From positions 96,990,401 through 97,054,400 of the forward strand of contig NC_080670.1 in the NCBI RefSeq assembly GCF_030247195.1: 64,000 nucleotides of DNA. The letters run 5' to 3'. This document shows, one piece after another, positions 1-12,917 of the stretch. Position 1 is the stretch's first letter, and each line of letters begins with the position of its first letter. The DNA is from Topomyia yanbarensis (Eukaryota > Arthropoda > Insecta > Diptera > Culicidae). The notes below the pieces were generated by a model. The model was not told where the DNA came from and searched no databases. It saw only the letters and a list, made by a program, of their open reading frames with translations. The position numbers and the translations under genes were made by a program.

Positions 1-1685
<1,685 letters not shown>

Positions 1686-1687
1686 GT

Positions 1688-2115
1688 GGTCATACTCAAA
1701 TGGCGTAGCTTTTTTCGGCGATTTTCGACTACTAATTTCCCCTAGCAAAGAGACCAGGGATGGAAAAAAATAAATACGTTTTACAATTCTTTTAAATACG
1801 GCCTTTTATCAACATGTTCATTATAACAGCAAATTGCGTACACAACAAGCTTCTTTCGTGACGCGTATAGTGTTAATAGTTTTGTTTTGCATTTTATAAG
1901 TCATGGAGCATGAAAAGAAGATCTCTCAGTTCACAATCCTGCAGCTGCCAATGATTCTAAGAAGCATACGTTCAACTAAATTACTAAATTGTGTTTGATT
2001 GATTTCGAAGAGAATTTAACTCTGCTACCAAACTAAATCAACTAGTTAGCAAGATTAGCTAACTAATGTAGCAAGTTAAATCCGCATACAAAATCTTTTC
2101 GTTTTGGAGGAGCTA
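1688..2115 (-). mobile_element. Decayed relative of the MITE at 10264-11015
   Basis: The minus strand resembles the internal part of 10264-11015. It has a degenerate CAAATGGCGTAGC end near 1700 and shared stretches around an ACAATCCTGCAGCTGCCA motif (1935-1960) and a TAGCTAACTA-type stretch near 2055. No protein is encoded. It is older than the 10264 copy, since the TIR and G-rich flank are eroded. Confidence 0.6.
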
Positions 2116-2265
2116 GCGTGAGATTTTGAACGTCGCTTTCTGAACGTAACGATTTTATTTTTATTTTTGAACTATTTACTAGAAATCAGTTACAACATTC
2201 TTGTAAAATATTTTAAGGTATGCTAACACACCACCACAAATAAAAGAATAATTGATGTTTTTATT

Positions 2266-4182
2266 TTTTGCCTTTCTCATATAAAGAAAGGCTATGCAAT
2301 CACTGTAAAAATCGACTTTTTAACCGAGGGCCGAGTGTCATACACCATTCGATTCAGTTCGTCGAGATCGGCAAATGTCTGTGTGTGTATGTATGTGTGT
2401 GTATGTGTGTGTGTGTGTGTGTGTCATTTAAACTCACACAATTTTCTCAGAGATGGCTGAACCGATTTTCGCAAACTTAGTTTCATATGAAAGGTATATC
2501 GCTCCCATAAGCTGCTATTGAATTTTTAGTTGATCCGACTTCCGGTTCCGGAGTTACGGGTTGAAGAGTGCGGTCACACAGCAAATTCCCATATAAACTG
2601 GTACCACCATGATGTTCAAATGATGTAAAACATATTAAAATTGATGTAACATTACTCTAGTTTGCGGGTCTGGATCACTAATGATCAATCAAAGCAGCTT
2701 TGACCACATTGGCCACCTATGACAGTTCATGACGCCCCCGGGGAACCCGCCAAGTTCCTAAGCTAATATCACACCCATTCCCCAACGAATTCTCTACCGA
2801 TTTTTACAAACTTGATTTCAAATGAAAGATACAGTAATACCATTGACTGCTGCTGAATTTCATTCTGTTCTGACTTTTGCTTCCGGAGTTACAGGGGTGT
2901 TAGTAAGGATACACTGGAATTTCCCATATAAATCGGTACAATCGTAATACCTCAGAGGCTAAAAACTATTGAAATGGTCACCAAATTACTTCTAATCGCA
3001 GATCTAGATCACTGATTGCCAATCAAACATTCTTTGAATATATTGTCCACTATCGACGATTCCGGAAGTCCGGAATTTCGGGCATATTCCACAAATAAAG
3101 TCACATCGGTTCTTCGGTGATGACTGAACCGATTTTCTCAAACCAAGTCTCAAATGGAAGGCAAAATATGCAGCTGAGTATTGCATCAGAGTCACTAACA
3201 TCCATTCAAAGTCTATTTGGCCACATTGGCCACCATCCTCGGTTCCGGAAGCCCCGGCGGGAGTATCTAAATTCAGAATAACATTCACATCGGTTTCTCG
3301 GAGATGGCTGGACCGATTCGGCTAAACTTGGCCTCAAATGAAAGGTCCCCGTCCCCGTAAATGGCTATTTAATTTCATCCCGATCCGATTTCCGGTTCCG
3401 GAGTTATAGGTTGTGGCGTGCGATCACATATCAAATTGTGATTCAAACCGATACTCCGATGAAAGCAAAAAAGGTGAAAATTTCGCTAAAATGTCTCTCA
3501 AACAACTTCAATTTGCTGTTCTAGGTCACCGACGGCCAACCAAATTTTCGTTGACTACATTGACCACCATAGATGGTTCCGGAAGTGCCCGGGAAAAGCG
3601 GCCATCTTTCAAAATTTACGAACTCACATCAGTTTCCCGGAAATGGTTTGGCCGATTTTCACAAACTTAGTCCCAAATGATAGCTATAATATCCCCACAG
3701 ATGTCTATAAAATTTCGTACGGATCGCTTATATGGGTCCGGAAATATAGACTAAATCGTCCTGTCACATATGAAATTCCCATATAAGTCGGAACTCTAAT
3801 TTTTTTTTTCAAAGGGGGGACCCCATGAAATTTCAGAAATCGAATTCGTATTTTTGATGCCAAACATCTTTAAAATGCATGAAACGTCGAGATTTTATGT
3901 TATCTCGAAAATTTTTTTTTTTATCAAAATCGACTTTTTGGGACTTTGCCGATTTCGCACCTTTTTTCAGTTCAATATTACCATGGCTGTTTTTTCTTTT
4001 TCAAAATTTTAGAACTCGAATAATAATTTATTTTCCTGAATATAGTTGTCATGTGATGTATAATAATAAAATGTAATATATGCATTTAAAAGTTTTTAAT
4101 GAATATAAACAACGCACACATTCTCGTGATTCATGATTGAGAAAGGCACAATTGCACCGCTAGGTGGATTAAAATAGGTTTT
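2266..4182 (+). mobile_element. Full-length family B interspersed element
   Basis: It begins with GCCTTTCTCATATA and ends with TGAGAAAGGCACAATTGCAC followed by GCTAGGTGGATTAAAA, so a 10-base GCCTTTCTCA repeat is inverted at the two ends. A GT tract lies at 2376-2423. The interior carries about five degenerate copies of one module: GAGATGGCTG, CCGATTTTC, CAAATGAAAGG, then TTCCGGTTCCGGAG and CACATAGCAAATT-like text, near 2450, 2795, 3115, 3300 and 3645. No transposase or reverse transcriptase is visible, so it is non-autonomous. The family is recognised here by its recurrence; its formal class is uncertain. Confidence 0.75.
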
Positions 4183-4464
4183 TATGAATGTTTTCGAATC
4201 TAGCATAGCGTAATCTTCAACTAAAACCCTTATTTGAAATTTGATCCATGTTTCTCATTTTTTTATTCCTACATGGATTTTTTTATTTTGATAAAATTTC
4301 GTTGATCTATTTTTTCAAATTATGGATTGTATTTGTATTTCTACAATTGTAAGATTTTGCCTTTTTTATCTATTTGCATACTTTTATTTTATTCATCTTT
4401 TTACATTCCTTACTTTTGCTTTTTGCTATTGCTATCACTATCACGTACTTCAATTTATAGTTTT
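4183..4464. other. AT-rich spacer without gene
   Basis: T-rich sequence between two repeats. An open frame starts at 4322, but its first ~80 residues are low-complexity translation that runs by chance into the retroposon fragment downstream. Confidence 0.6.
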
Positions 4465-4565
4465 ACATTTCTTATATGTAAAAGAAATGTATAGAATTCG
4501 CTCAAACTTTCAAGATTTTTTCCAAGGCCCGGAGGGCCGAGTCTTATATACCAATCGACGCAGCT

Positions 4566-4963
4566 TGCAAACATCTTGGGACAATGGAGATATGGGACGA
4601 TGGCTACACTCAATTACCCCTAAAGTATCAACGAAGGCATGGTTCAAAGGATTGGATGTAAGTCGGGACTTCATCCGTGTGATGTCTAGGCTCATGTCCA
4701 ATCATTATACTTTAGATGCGCATCTCCGTCGTATTGGGCTCGCTGAGGGTAATCATTGTGCTTGTGGAGAAGGTTACCATGACATTGAGCATGTTGTTTG
4801 GTCCTGCACTGAATATCGTGAAGCCAGATCACAATTAGTAGATTCTTTACAAGTCCGAGGAAGACCAATCCATGTTCCTGTTAGAGACATCCTGGCGTAT
4901 CGCGATCTTCTATACATGGAACTTATCTATCATTTTCTAAAAACAGCGTCTGTCAAAATTTAA
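4566..4963 (+). pseudogene. C-terminal fragment of non-LTR retrotransposon ORF2 (LOA-like)
   Basis: The last ~132 codons of a retroposon ORF2. The reading has the WDNGDMGRWLHSI start, an MSRLMSNHYTL segment and a CACGEGYHDIEHVVWSC cysteine-histidine cluster. That arrangement is typical of the region after the RT and RNase H domains of LOA/I-group elements in mosquitoes. No endonuclease or RT domain is present, so it is a dead 5'-truncated copy. The open frame begins upstream at 4322 only because the host repeat happens to be open; the true element boundary is the end of the 5' target duplication at 4565. Assignment to the LOA clade rather than another I-group clade is by resemblance only. Confidence 0.75.
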
Positions 4964-5278
4964 TTAAATTCATCTCCTCATACTCTCATCCAAGGCTAAT
5001 CATTCACCAATTAAAGGGTCCTAGAATATTTAGTTTTTAAATTTAGACAATAACAGAAAAAAAGTAAATAAATACACCCGAAAATACTAGATCAGTATGA
5101 AATACAACAATGTAAGGAAAAAAGCAAACAATAAAGTGATTTCAGTGTTAGTTTTAGACAAAGCACTAGTATAGTTAAAATTAGTCTTAAGGATTTTTGT
5201 AACGTGCTATGTAAAAAAAGAAACTGGCGTAAAAAGCTATTGCAAATGCCGTGTCAAATAAACGTATGAAAAAAAAAA
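4566..5278 (+). mobile_element. 5'-truncated LOA-like non-LTR retroposon
   Basis: Only the 3' end of the element is present: the ORF2 tail to 4963, ~300 bases of 3' UTR, an AATAAA at 5257-5262 and an A-rich tail at 5268-5278. It is flanked by a 12-13 bp direct repeat, ATCGACGCAGCT, at 4554-4565 and 5279-5290. The repeat is a target-site duplication within a family A element. This is the classic signature of target-primed reverse transcription with 5' truncation. Confidence 0.85.
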
Positions 5279-5344
5279 ATCGACGCAGCTCGAAGATTTG
5301 GGACAATGTCTGTGTGTGTGTCTGTGTCTGTGTCTGTGTCTCTC

Positions 5345-5978
5345 TTCGGATATTATTTCGTTTGAGAACATTTAGAACTTGATGCTTCGCGATGTTTTTG
5401 ATAACACATACTACATGGGATAGTGGCAGGACTCAGAAAATCGCTCAAATCAGCATAGGACAACATGAGTGCTAGAAATCTTAAACCAAATCAATGGGAA
5501 AGCGAAAAAATGGCCCATAAAATAGACATACAAACGAATTATTGTTAACGGTTAATAAAATATGTAAATTGTGGTGACAAAACTTAATTTTCCTAAAGGG
5601 GTTATATATTGTACTGAGCCAAAAAATCGATTTTTTTTAAATCGATTTGAAGTTTATACTTTACTCAAATTTCCAACGCGACTGAGAACTAAGAAATCAA
5701 CGCATTTTCTTGAAAAGGGCGATACTAGCAGTGATACCATTCAAAGAAAATCAACAGTGAATATTTCCAGACTTGGTTTTATTTCGTATTTAAGATCTAT
5801 TTTGTTTTTTACATCCTAGATTGCATGATTCAGTGATCGAAACCCAAAACTTCATGAAGTATTTCAAATTATTAAATTAAAATTTGTGTTTGCTATTGAA
5901 ATTGACAAAATGATAGTATCGCCCCTTTGACGATTGTTTAATTTTTCGGTCCCACCTATCAGCATTGAAGTATCGCCC
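5345..5978 (-). repeat. Arm of an inverted repeat matching 9965-11340
   Basis: The reverse complement matches 9965-11340 apart from a 752-bp MITE present only there. It preserves the empty insertion site of that MITE near 5640-5660. The matching stretch starts near the CTCTTCGGATATTA text at 5342 and runs to the GCCCTTACGTTTTAC text near 5975. No coding sequence was recognised; the 82-codon frame at 5571-5819 has no visible domain. Confidence 0.8.
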
Positions 5979-5984
5979 TTACGT

Positions 5985-8375
5985 TTTACATTTCTTATAA
6001 AAGAAATGTACCTATAGAATTCGCTCAAACTTTCAAGAATTTTTCCGAGGCCCGGAGGGCCGAGTCTTATATACCAATCGACTCAGCTCGACGATTTGAG
6101 TCAATGTCTGTGTGTGTGTCTGTGAGTGTGTGTGTATGTAACGGACAAATTCACATTCGTGTTTCTCAGCAATGGCTGAACCGATCTTAACCAAACCAAT
6201 TTTAAATGAAAGAACTAAAAACAGTAAGAACGCTATTAATTTGTTTTTGATTCTGATGTTTAGTTTCCAAGATATGAATGTGTAAATGTGTAAAAATGGC
6301 GTTTTTTGCAGTTTTTTTTTTAATTTTCTGCCGAAATTGACAACATAGATTAAAACGTTATATGTTTTGAGACAGCTTTAACAAATACCTTTCGAACAAG
6401 CTATAGATTGTTGAAATCGGACTATTATCAAAAGAGATATTTAACATTAAATGCGGACGAAAGATTTTTATCATTTCGTCGCTGTTGTGCTATCTTATGA
6501 CAAGCGCCATTTAGCACATTTCGAGAAAAACGATTTTTAAAGTTTGAGATTGAATATCTTGAAACTTATAAATGGTATAAACAATCCAAAGAAGACAATT
6601 GATGCTTCTATCTATTCTGCATTAATCTCTCAAATATTACGAAGATCGGTTGACTATGTTGCGAGTTTGTACTATGAATGTAAACAAAAATCGCACTCAC
6701 ACGTGTCATAGGCGTGTATTGATGACAAAATTTGTATGACGTGTCATAATCGTGCATGGAAAATTTTCCATAGAAAAAAATCATCACTTTTTAACTTTTA
6801 TTCATATTTTTGGGTTCATATGGTCTATAAACATTCGGTGAAATGCATGTTAAAGGAAATGAATCAGAGAATCTAGAAAAAATTGTTATTCTTGATTACA
6901 GTGTTGCCAAATATCTTTTATTTCCAGTTCAAAACTAAAACTGTGTTTTTCTCACAACTCGTATAATTTTTTTTCGAAAATGTTTATGCCATTGTGTTCC
7001 TCAGACATTGTCACACATAAAACCGTCTAAAACTTCAATATAACTTGAGCCAATCCCTAGATATAGTGATTTGAAGCAAAAAACCAAGTAACCAAGTAGA
7101 ATTTCGAAATTCTGAAAACGCCACTTTGTAGAGATTTTTCAAACAAGTAATGTGGCATATCTAATTCAGTTTACCCCAAAATGGCGTTTGTCATAAGATA
7201 GCACAACAGCGACGATTTCCCATTGCCAGAAATATGACCAAAAACATGTAATCTATTATTAACGCCAAAACGGCTTATTTTAGGTCAATAGTATCTTCGG
7301 AGAATATAATGGAGGCAATACACCCTTTATTTCGGTATTGTGATTTTACTGATTAATCTTCCCCTATGAGTGAGATATTTTCACAAATTTTCTTGGAAGT
7401 GATTATATCGAAATGATGCCTTCAGCAAATTTGTAGCTCTTACTTTTGCGAATAACTTTACTGAAGACTTCAAATATCTATTTTGAATACTTTAAAAGTT
7501 ATGGCTTGTTGTTTGTGGATTACCTCTTGTCGCCTATTTATTGTTCAATATAGTAATAATCCATTGAAATAAGCCAACCATTATTACGATAAAACGAATT
7601 TTGTATTTCATTTTTCTATCTACAACCGCTAGAAATAATCACCCAACACTTCCAAGTTGTATGGAAGGAACTTGATACCTTATCAGTGCAAAAATGTTCA
7701 TTTGTACGAACCTTCTGACTGCAATTTTTCTAATTTATAACCATCGGATCGATCTGAAACATATCGGAAAATGAAAAAGAAGTAAATAACTCCAAGCAAC
7801 GGCGTAGCCAAGAGAAGGTTTTGGGGTTTAACACCATACAACCCCCCCCCCCCCCCCCAGCACACAAAAAAAAATTGGATTGAAGTTGAAAATTTATTGA
7901 TGCTGACTGATTTAATTCAATATTACAATAACAATTATCTGATCTGTACATTGATAACCTGTTGTTGTAAACATCATGAGGACTTTTGATAAATTGTCGG
8001 AATGGGGTCCTGATATGTAACTGATCTATTGGTCTTGATTTCACAGTTGTCTAATAGCATCAATATCAAATTCCTGCCTGAAAACATTCCAATAGAAAAT
8101 TTCAGAGTTCTGTAATCAATCATAATCCTCAGATTTCTTTTCAAATTGAGCAGGCTTTTGTAGAGATGTACTGTAATAAGGGTCTTTATTTAATAGGAAG
8201 CGAAGTTAAAATTGATTTAATGTCTATGAAACATAGAACTGCTCACCAAAAAAATGCATAAATTTCAACATTTGCTAAAAATGTTTTTGCCTTTCTCATT
8301 CACTCTAAAATTCGTCAATCTAATCCCGACCGGGAGGACCGAGTGTCATATGCCAATCGACTCAGTTCGCCGAGA
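5985..8375 (+). repeat. Right arm of the inverted duplication
   Basis: It starts with a family A 5' end (ACATTTCTT palindrome at 5987-6008) and the GGCCCGGAGGGCCGAG motif. It continues through the A body into a family B 5' end near 8290. The reverse complement matches 1-1685, including the A/B junction, so a whole segment was duplicated and inverted, with ~4.3 kb between arms. A 738-bp element is inserted at 6477-7214 in this arm only. Confidence 0.85.
6477..7214. mobile_element. TIR MITE, 738 bp, with a readable empty site
   Basis: The ends are inverted repeats of ~36 bp with one mismatch, starting CGTCGCTGTTGTGCTATCTT. The flanks carry ATTT at 6473-6476 and 7215-7218. The paralogous arm (near 1100-1130) lacks the element and has one copy of the flank, which fixes the insertion. 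TSD length could be 4 or 5 because the next base is C on both sides. No transposase is encoded. The superfamily is not clear from the ends. Confidence 0.9.
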
Positions 8376-9125
8376 TCGGAAAATGTCTGTGTGTGTATGT
8401 ATGTGTGTATGTAGAAAAAAAATGTGACGTCTGTTAATCAGAGATAGCTAGATCGATTTGCACAAAGTCTCAAATGAAAGGTACAACCTTCCCATCGGCT
8501 GCTATTGAATTTTTTATTGATTGGACTTCCGGTTCCGGAGTTACGAGTGGAAGAGTGCAATCACACAGCAAATTCCCATATAAACTGAAATGAAAAATTT
8601 TCAAAATCAAATTTGTATTTTTGATACCAAATGACTTTATAATGCATGAAACATTGAGATTTGATGTAAACTCGAAAAAATAATGTTTGACAAAAATTGA
8701 TATTTTTGGACTTTGGTACATTTTTGCCTTTCTCATATAGAAAGGTTATGCAATCACTCTAAAAATCGTCAATCATACCGGCCCGGAGGGAGTATGCAGT
8801 GAGGGGTAGCTACTTTAAAATTAAAACTAGTTTCAAATTTCTTAACAAGTTGAAAATTTTCGGCAGGACCCGGACCTCCCGGATCTTACTATGTGATACT
8901 GAAACATCGCTTGAAACCAGCGGCGGTCAAGCGATTTTTCAGTATCACATAGTATCTCAAGATCGTGGTTTTCGATCCATTGTACGTATGTGCAAATCGT
9001 ACTGAACATGTAATATTCTTTTCCACCATTGTATTGAACATAACCAGCCATGGAATCGTAGTCTGGACAAATGAGAAAAGCACAATTGCACCACTAGGTG
9101 GATTAAAACAGGTTTTTATTTTGGG
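8290..9125 (+). mobile_element. Family B element with two tandem 5' units
   Basis: Starts GCCTTTCTCATTCACTC at ~8290, and a second GCCTTTCTCATATAGAAAGG start occurs at 8726, about 435 bases later. The 3' end is AGCACAATTGCACC and ACTAGGTGGATTAAAACAGG at ~9075-9117. The 5' portion is therefore reiterated. A strong hairpin lies inside at 8888-8953. No protein recognised. Confidence 0.7.
8888..8953. repeat. 27-bp stem hairpin with 12-nt loop
   Basis: Left stem 8888-8914 (ACTATGTGATACTGAAA and ATCGCTTGA, separated by one C) pairs with right stem 8927-8953 with one mismatch. The loop is 8915-8926. Pairing extends outward past a small bulge through GATCTT at 8882-8887 and AAGATC near 8959-8964. 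Either strand could form the structure. Confidence 0.9.
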
Positions 9126-9133
9126 AATGAGTC

Positions 9134-9456
9134 CAGGGCCGACGGAAAGCATGGGTAGTATGGGTAGTACTACCCACTCGAAAATAACCGAGTGGGTAAT
9201 TACCCACACGAAATTTTGAACCATTTCCAAAAATTTAGATGTGCAACGCATGTATCTCGCACTACACACATTTGAAAACATCGATGTGCCACAATTTCAT
9301 TTGCATAAACGAACGTGATTTAATGTGAATGTGTGCTAAATAAATAAAATAAATAATGTAAGCGTGTGCATTGCGAAAAGGGAAAAAATCCTTATTAATG
9401 GACTCCACACCTTATGCTTTCTACCCACTCGGGCGTAAAGTGTTTCGCCGCCCCTG
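9134..9456. mobile_element. hAT-like MITE, 323 bp
   Basis: Ends are CAGGGCCGACGGAAAG on the left and, in reverse complement on the right, CAGGGGCGGCGAAACAC. CAGGG-type ends with 8-bp duplications are characteristic of hAT transposons. The flanking octamers AATGAGTC (9126-9133) and AATGCGTA (9457-9464) agree at 6 of 8 positions. Subterminal CTACCCACTCG motifs recur inverted. No transposase. Confidence 0.7.
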
Positions 9457-9964
9457 AATGCGTAGAGTTTAGACGAAAACGTTATAATATTAATAACGAG
9501 GATAACATTTTCCGAATGTAGAGAGAAATTTGTAAAAATGGCGATTTCCATTCGACTCTAGCAGGTCCTGATCGATTTTTGTTGTATGACCAATTATATG
9601 TATAGGTCAAATGTTCAAAAACAGTAATTTATGGTCAAAATAATTTCATTTTCAAACCGCCAATTTCGGAGGTTTAGTATCTTCGATGAGTTTTACAAAC
9701 GTTAAACAGCGCATCATTTGATAAAATAATTTTGACGGTATATCGTCCAAGAAGTATTTATGGTGAATTTTCTCAGGTTAATATTCATGACTACAATAAA
9801 GTCTCAACAAATTCGCTAAAGACACGAATTCTGTTACTATCTTCTGAAAAATTAATTCTGCATAATTTTAAAACTTCAAAAATTGCGGTTTCGGAATTAT
9901 GCCGTTTGGACAGTAAGATCGATTTTCATCAAACCCCCACCAATTGTAAAATTTGTATTGTAAA
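9457..9964. other. Unclassified AT-rich stretch
   Basis: No recognised gene or repeat boundary. A 132-codon frame at 9732-10130 spans the junction with the next repeat and shows no domain. Confidence 0.5.
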
Positions 9965-11400
9965 AAAACGTAAGTGCGATACTTCAATGCTGACAGGTGG
10001 GACCGAAAAAGTAAACAATCACCACTATATACTATATATATACTATCATTTTGTCAATTTCAATAGGAAACACAAATTTTATTTTAATAATTTCAAATAC
10101 TTCATGAAGTTTTCGATCACTGAATCATAAAACACAATAGTTCTTAAATAGGAAATAAAACCAAATCTGGAAATATTCACTGTTGATTTTCTTTGAATGG
10201 TGTCACTACTAGTATCGCATTTTTTTTTCAAGAAAAAGCGTTGAGTAAAGTATAAACTTCAAAGGGGTCATGCATAAATGACGTAGCATTTTGGGGGGTA
10301 GGGGGGGTATACCAAATTTGTGACGAAGTGTGACGAGGGGGAGGGTAGGTCAGAAGTTGAGCGACGTAGCATAAGGTTAATTTTTTTTGACGGGCATCAA
10401 AACCCATTAATTAGAGAAAAAATTTAATGTTCCTCCATTCCCAAGTTGCTTTTCACGCAGTTTTTCATTTAGTAAATTTTACTGTTCGCGGAATGGCAGG
10501 CTCGCAAAGAAAAGGAAAGATTTTTCATGTGGATTTAAATTTCCACATTACTTAGCTAATATTGCTAACTAGTAGACTTATTTTGGTAGCTGAATTAAAT
10601 TTTCTTTCGGATTCATTCAAGGAAAATTTAGTAATTTAGTTCAGCTTATGTTTTCTAAAATCGTTGGTAGCTGCAGGATTGTGAACTTCTCTTCATGGTC
10701 TATGACATGTAAAATTCTAAACAAAACTATCCACACTTTATTTGACATGAAATGGGCTTGTTTTGTAGACAATTTGCTGTTATAATGAAAATGTTGATAA
10801 AAGTCGTCAAACATTTTGTAAGAACATATATTTAAAAGAAGTGAAAAACATACGTAATTTTTTTCATCTCACGGACGCGTTGCGTGGGGGGGGGGGTAGG
10901 GAAATGCTACGTCATTTACAAGGGGGAGGTATGAATTTTGTGACCAAATGCTACGAGGGGGGAGGGAGGGATCGAAAATCGCCAGAAAAAAGCTACGTCA
11001 TTTGTGTACGGCCCCAAATCGATTCAAAAAAAATTCGATTTTTTTGGCTCAGTACAATATACATAACCCCTTTAGGAAAATTCAGTTTTCCCACCTCAAT
11101 GCATTGATTGAGGAATTTGGATATTTTATTAACAGAGCATTAGCAATAATTCGTTTGTATGTCTATTTTATGGGCCATTTTTTCGCTTTCCCATTGATTT
11201 GGTTTGAGATTTTTAGCACTGATGTTGTCCTATGCTGATTTGAGCGATTCTCTGAGTCCTGCCAATATCCCATGTAGTATGTGTTATCAAAAACATCGCG
11301 AAGCATCAAGTTCTAAATGTTCTCAAACGATGTAATATCCGAAGAGAGTGATAAGAGTTATAAGAAATGTCTCATCACACTGTTAGTTGGATTAAAAACG
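9965..11400 (+). repeat. Arm matching 5345-5978 inverted, ending in a family A 3' terminus
   Basis: Reverse complement of 5345-5978 with a MITE at 10264-11015. It ends at 11360-11400 with AAGAAATGTCTCATCACAC and a TTAGTTGGATTAAAAA terminus, a diverged form of the family A 3' end. This links the segment to family A. Confidence 0.75.
10264..11015. mobile_element. MITE with G-rich TIRs, 752 bp
   Basis: Ends GGGGTCATGCATAAATGACG and, inverted, GGGGCCGTACACAAATGACG, followed by TAGC. AAA flanks both sides (10261-10263 and 11016-11018). The inverted copy near 5640-5660 has the single uninterrupted site, so the insertion is real. Purine-rich G tracts sit just inside both ends. A 3-bp duplication with GGG-starting ends fits a PIF/Harbinger-type element, though AAA differs from the usual TWA. 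No transposase. Confidence 0.85.
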
Positions 11401-11588
11401 TTTTTTCTCTGTTATTGAATTTTATTCGCAATTTTTCGAGAAAATTCTGTTTTCTTTATTTTTTTTTCTTATTGCTTCATATTTTAATACCCTGATTTTT
11501 ATTTGTTTCTTTTGTCATTCCATCTATTTTTTACAATTTGTCTATTTACTACATATATTCTTGTCATAGCCTTTTCTATTTCCTTTTT
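11401..11588. other. T-rich spacer
   Basis: Low-complexity T-rich DNA between repeats; nothing else seen. Confidence 0.6.
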
Positions 11589-12685
11589 GCCTTTCTCATA
11601 TAGAAAGGTTATGCAATCACTCTGAAAAACGTCAACCTAATCCCGGCCCGAGGGTCGAGTGTCATATCCCATTCGACTCAGTTCGTCGAGATCGGAAAAA
11701 GGCTGTATGTGTGTGTGTATGTTGTGTGTGTATGTGTGTGTGTGTATGTGTGTGTATGTATATGCGTATGTGCCAAATAATGTCACTCATTTTTCTCAGA
11801 GATGGCTGGACCGATTTGCCCAAACTTAGTCTCAAATGAGAGGTGCAACCTTCCCATCGGCTGGTATTGAATTTTGGATCGATCGGAATTCTGGTTCCGG
11901 AATTACGGGTTTCAGAGTGCGGCCACACAGAAATTTCTCATATAAACTATAATAAAAATTTAAAATAGAATTTTTATTTTTGATGCTAAATGTGTTCTAG
12001 GTGCATGAAACGTCGAGATTTGATGCAAACTCGAAAACAAAAATTGACGACGATTCACTTTTTTTGATTTTGGCACATTTTTGCCTTTCTCATATAGAAA
12101 GGTTATGCAATCACCCTGAAAAACGTCAACCTAATCCCCCTAATTTTTTTTTCGACTCGCATAAGGTTCCTGGATTTTAACAGGGGCGTAGTTGATGGTT
12201 TACGGAGAGGGGTTACACCCCCCCCTCTACTGTTCACTCCCCTCCCTTAAAAATCTCCTTAAATCACCCCTCAGACCACCACTTCATCCAGCCCTCATAC
12301 CCCTCCCTTTCAACCCCATCATCTTTAAACCACCACTATATCACAAAGCATACCAATTTAAGCTGGGGAGTCGTTCGTTCATGGGACTTTCGCTCTCCTC
12401 ACATACCCACCCCCGCATGACAAAATGAGTTAGCAAGCAGATAACATTGATCTAATGCTGATTAGGCTAATGGAGTATGATATTTTTTGTTTCAAGTGTT
12501 TCACCGTCGACACGTAGCTCATCAAGTTTGTGGCTGGCATGCCATTGTGTATAAGTGCAAAGTGTACTAAGAATGCAATGGACATTTCCACAATTATGTT
12601 GAACATAAAAAGCCTCCGTGCCATAGTTTAGAGAAATGAGAAAGGCACAATTGCACCGCTAGGTGGATTAAAACAGGTTTTTTAT
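11589..12685 (+). mobile_element. Family B element with tandem 5' units and a hAT-like internal start
   Basis: 5' start GCCTTTCTCATATAGAAAGG at 11589, a second start near 12082, and the 3' end GAGAAAGGCACAATTGCACC plus GCTAGGTGGATTAAAACAGG near 12637-12675. A GT tract lies at 11704-11760. CAGGGGCGTAGTTGATGG at 12182 resembles a hAT MITE end, and the C-rich text after it recurs inverted near 20640-20760. No protein. Confidence 0.7.
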
Positions 12686-12914
12686 ATTTTTTTGCATTTC
12701 CAAAAGCAATTTTACTTATTTAAATTCAATCCAATTTGTAAAATTGTTTAATTTTTTACCTTTCTCTTATTTTCTTCCTCGTTTTCTAGTTTTTAGCTTA
12801 CCGTTTATCGTAGTTTTATTTTTTCCCATTGTTCATTTAATATAATTTTATTTATTTTTTATACCTTTTTCTTAAGATTAAATTCGTTATTGTTATTTCT
12901 TCATGTTTTACATT
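12686..12914. other. T-rich spacer
   Basis: AT-rich low-complexity DNA; no feature recognised. Confidence 0.6.
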
Positions 12915-12917
12915 TAA

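Larger units (their letters stand above)
4465..5345 (+). repeat. Family A 5' fragment, split by a retroposon
   Basis: It starts with ACATTTCTT and AAGAAATGT as a short palindrome, followed by ATTCGCTCAAACTTTCAAG and the GGCCCGGAGGGCCGAG motif shared by all family A copies here. The copy is interrupted after 4565 and resumes at 5279 with CGACGCAGCT and a (GTGTCT)n-like tract. Confidence 0.8.

Noticed and set aside
8842..9281. 130-codon minus and 84-codon plus frames in the 8.8-9.3 kb region
   Set aside because: They span the family B hairpin, its 3' terminus and the hAT-like MITE; no unit of function crosses these borders.
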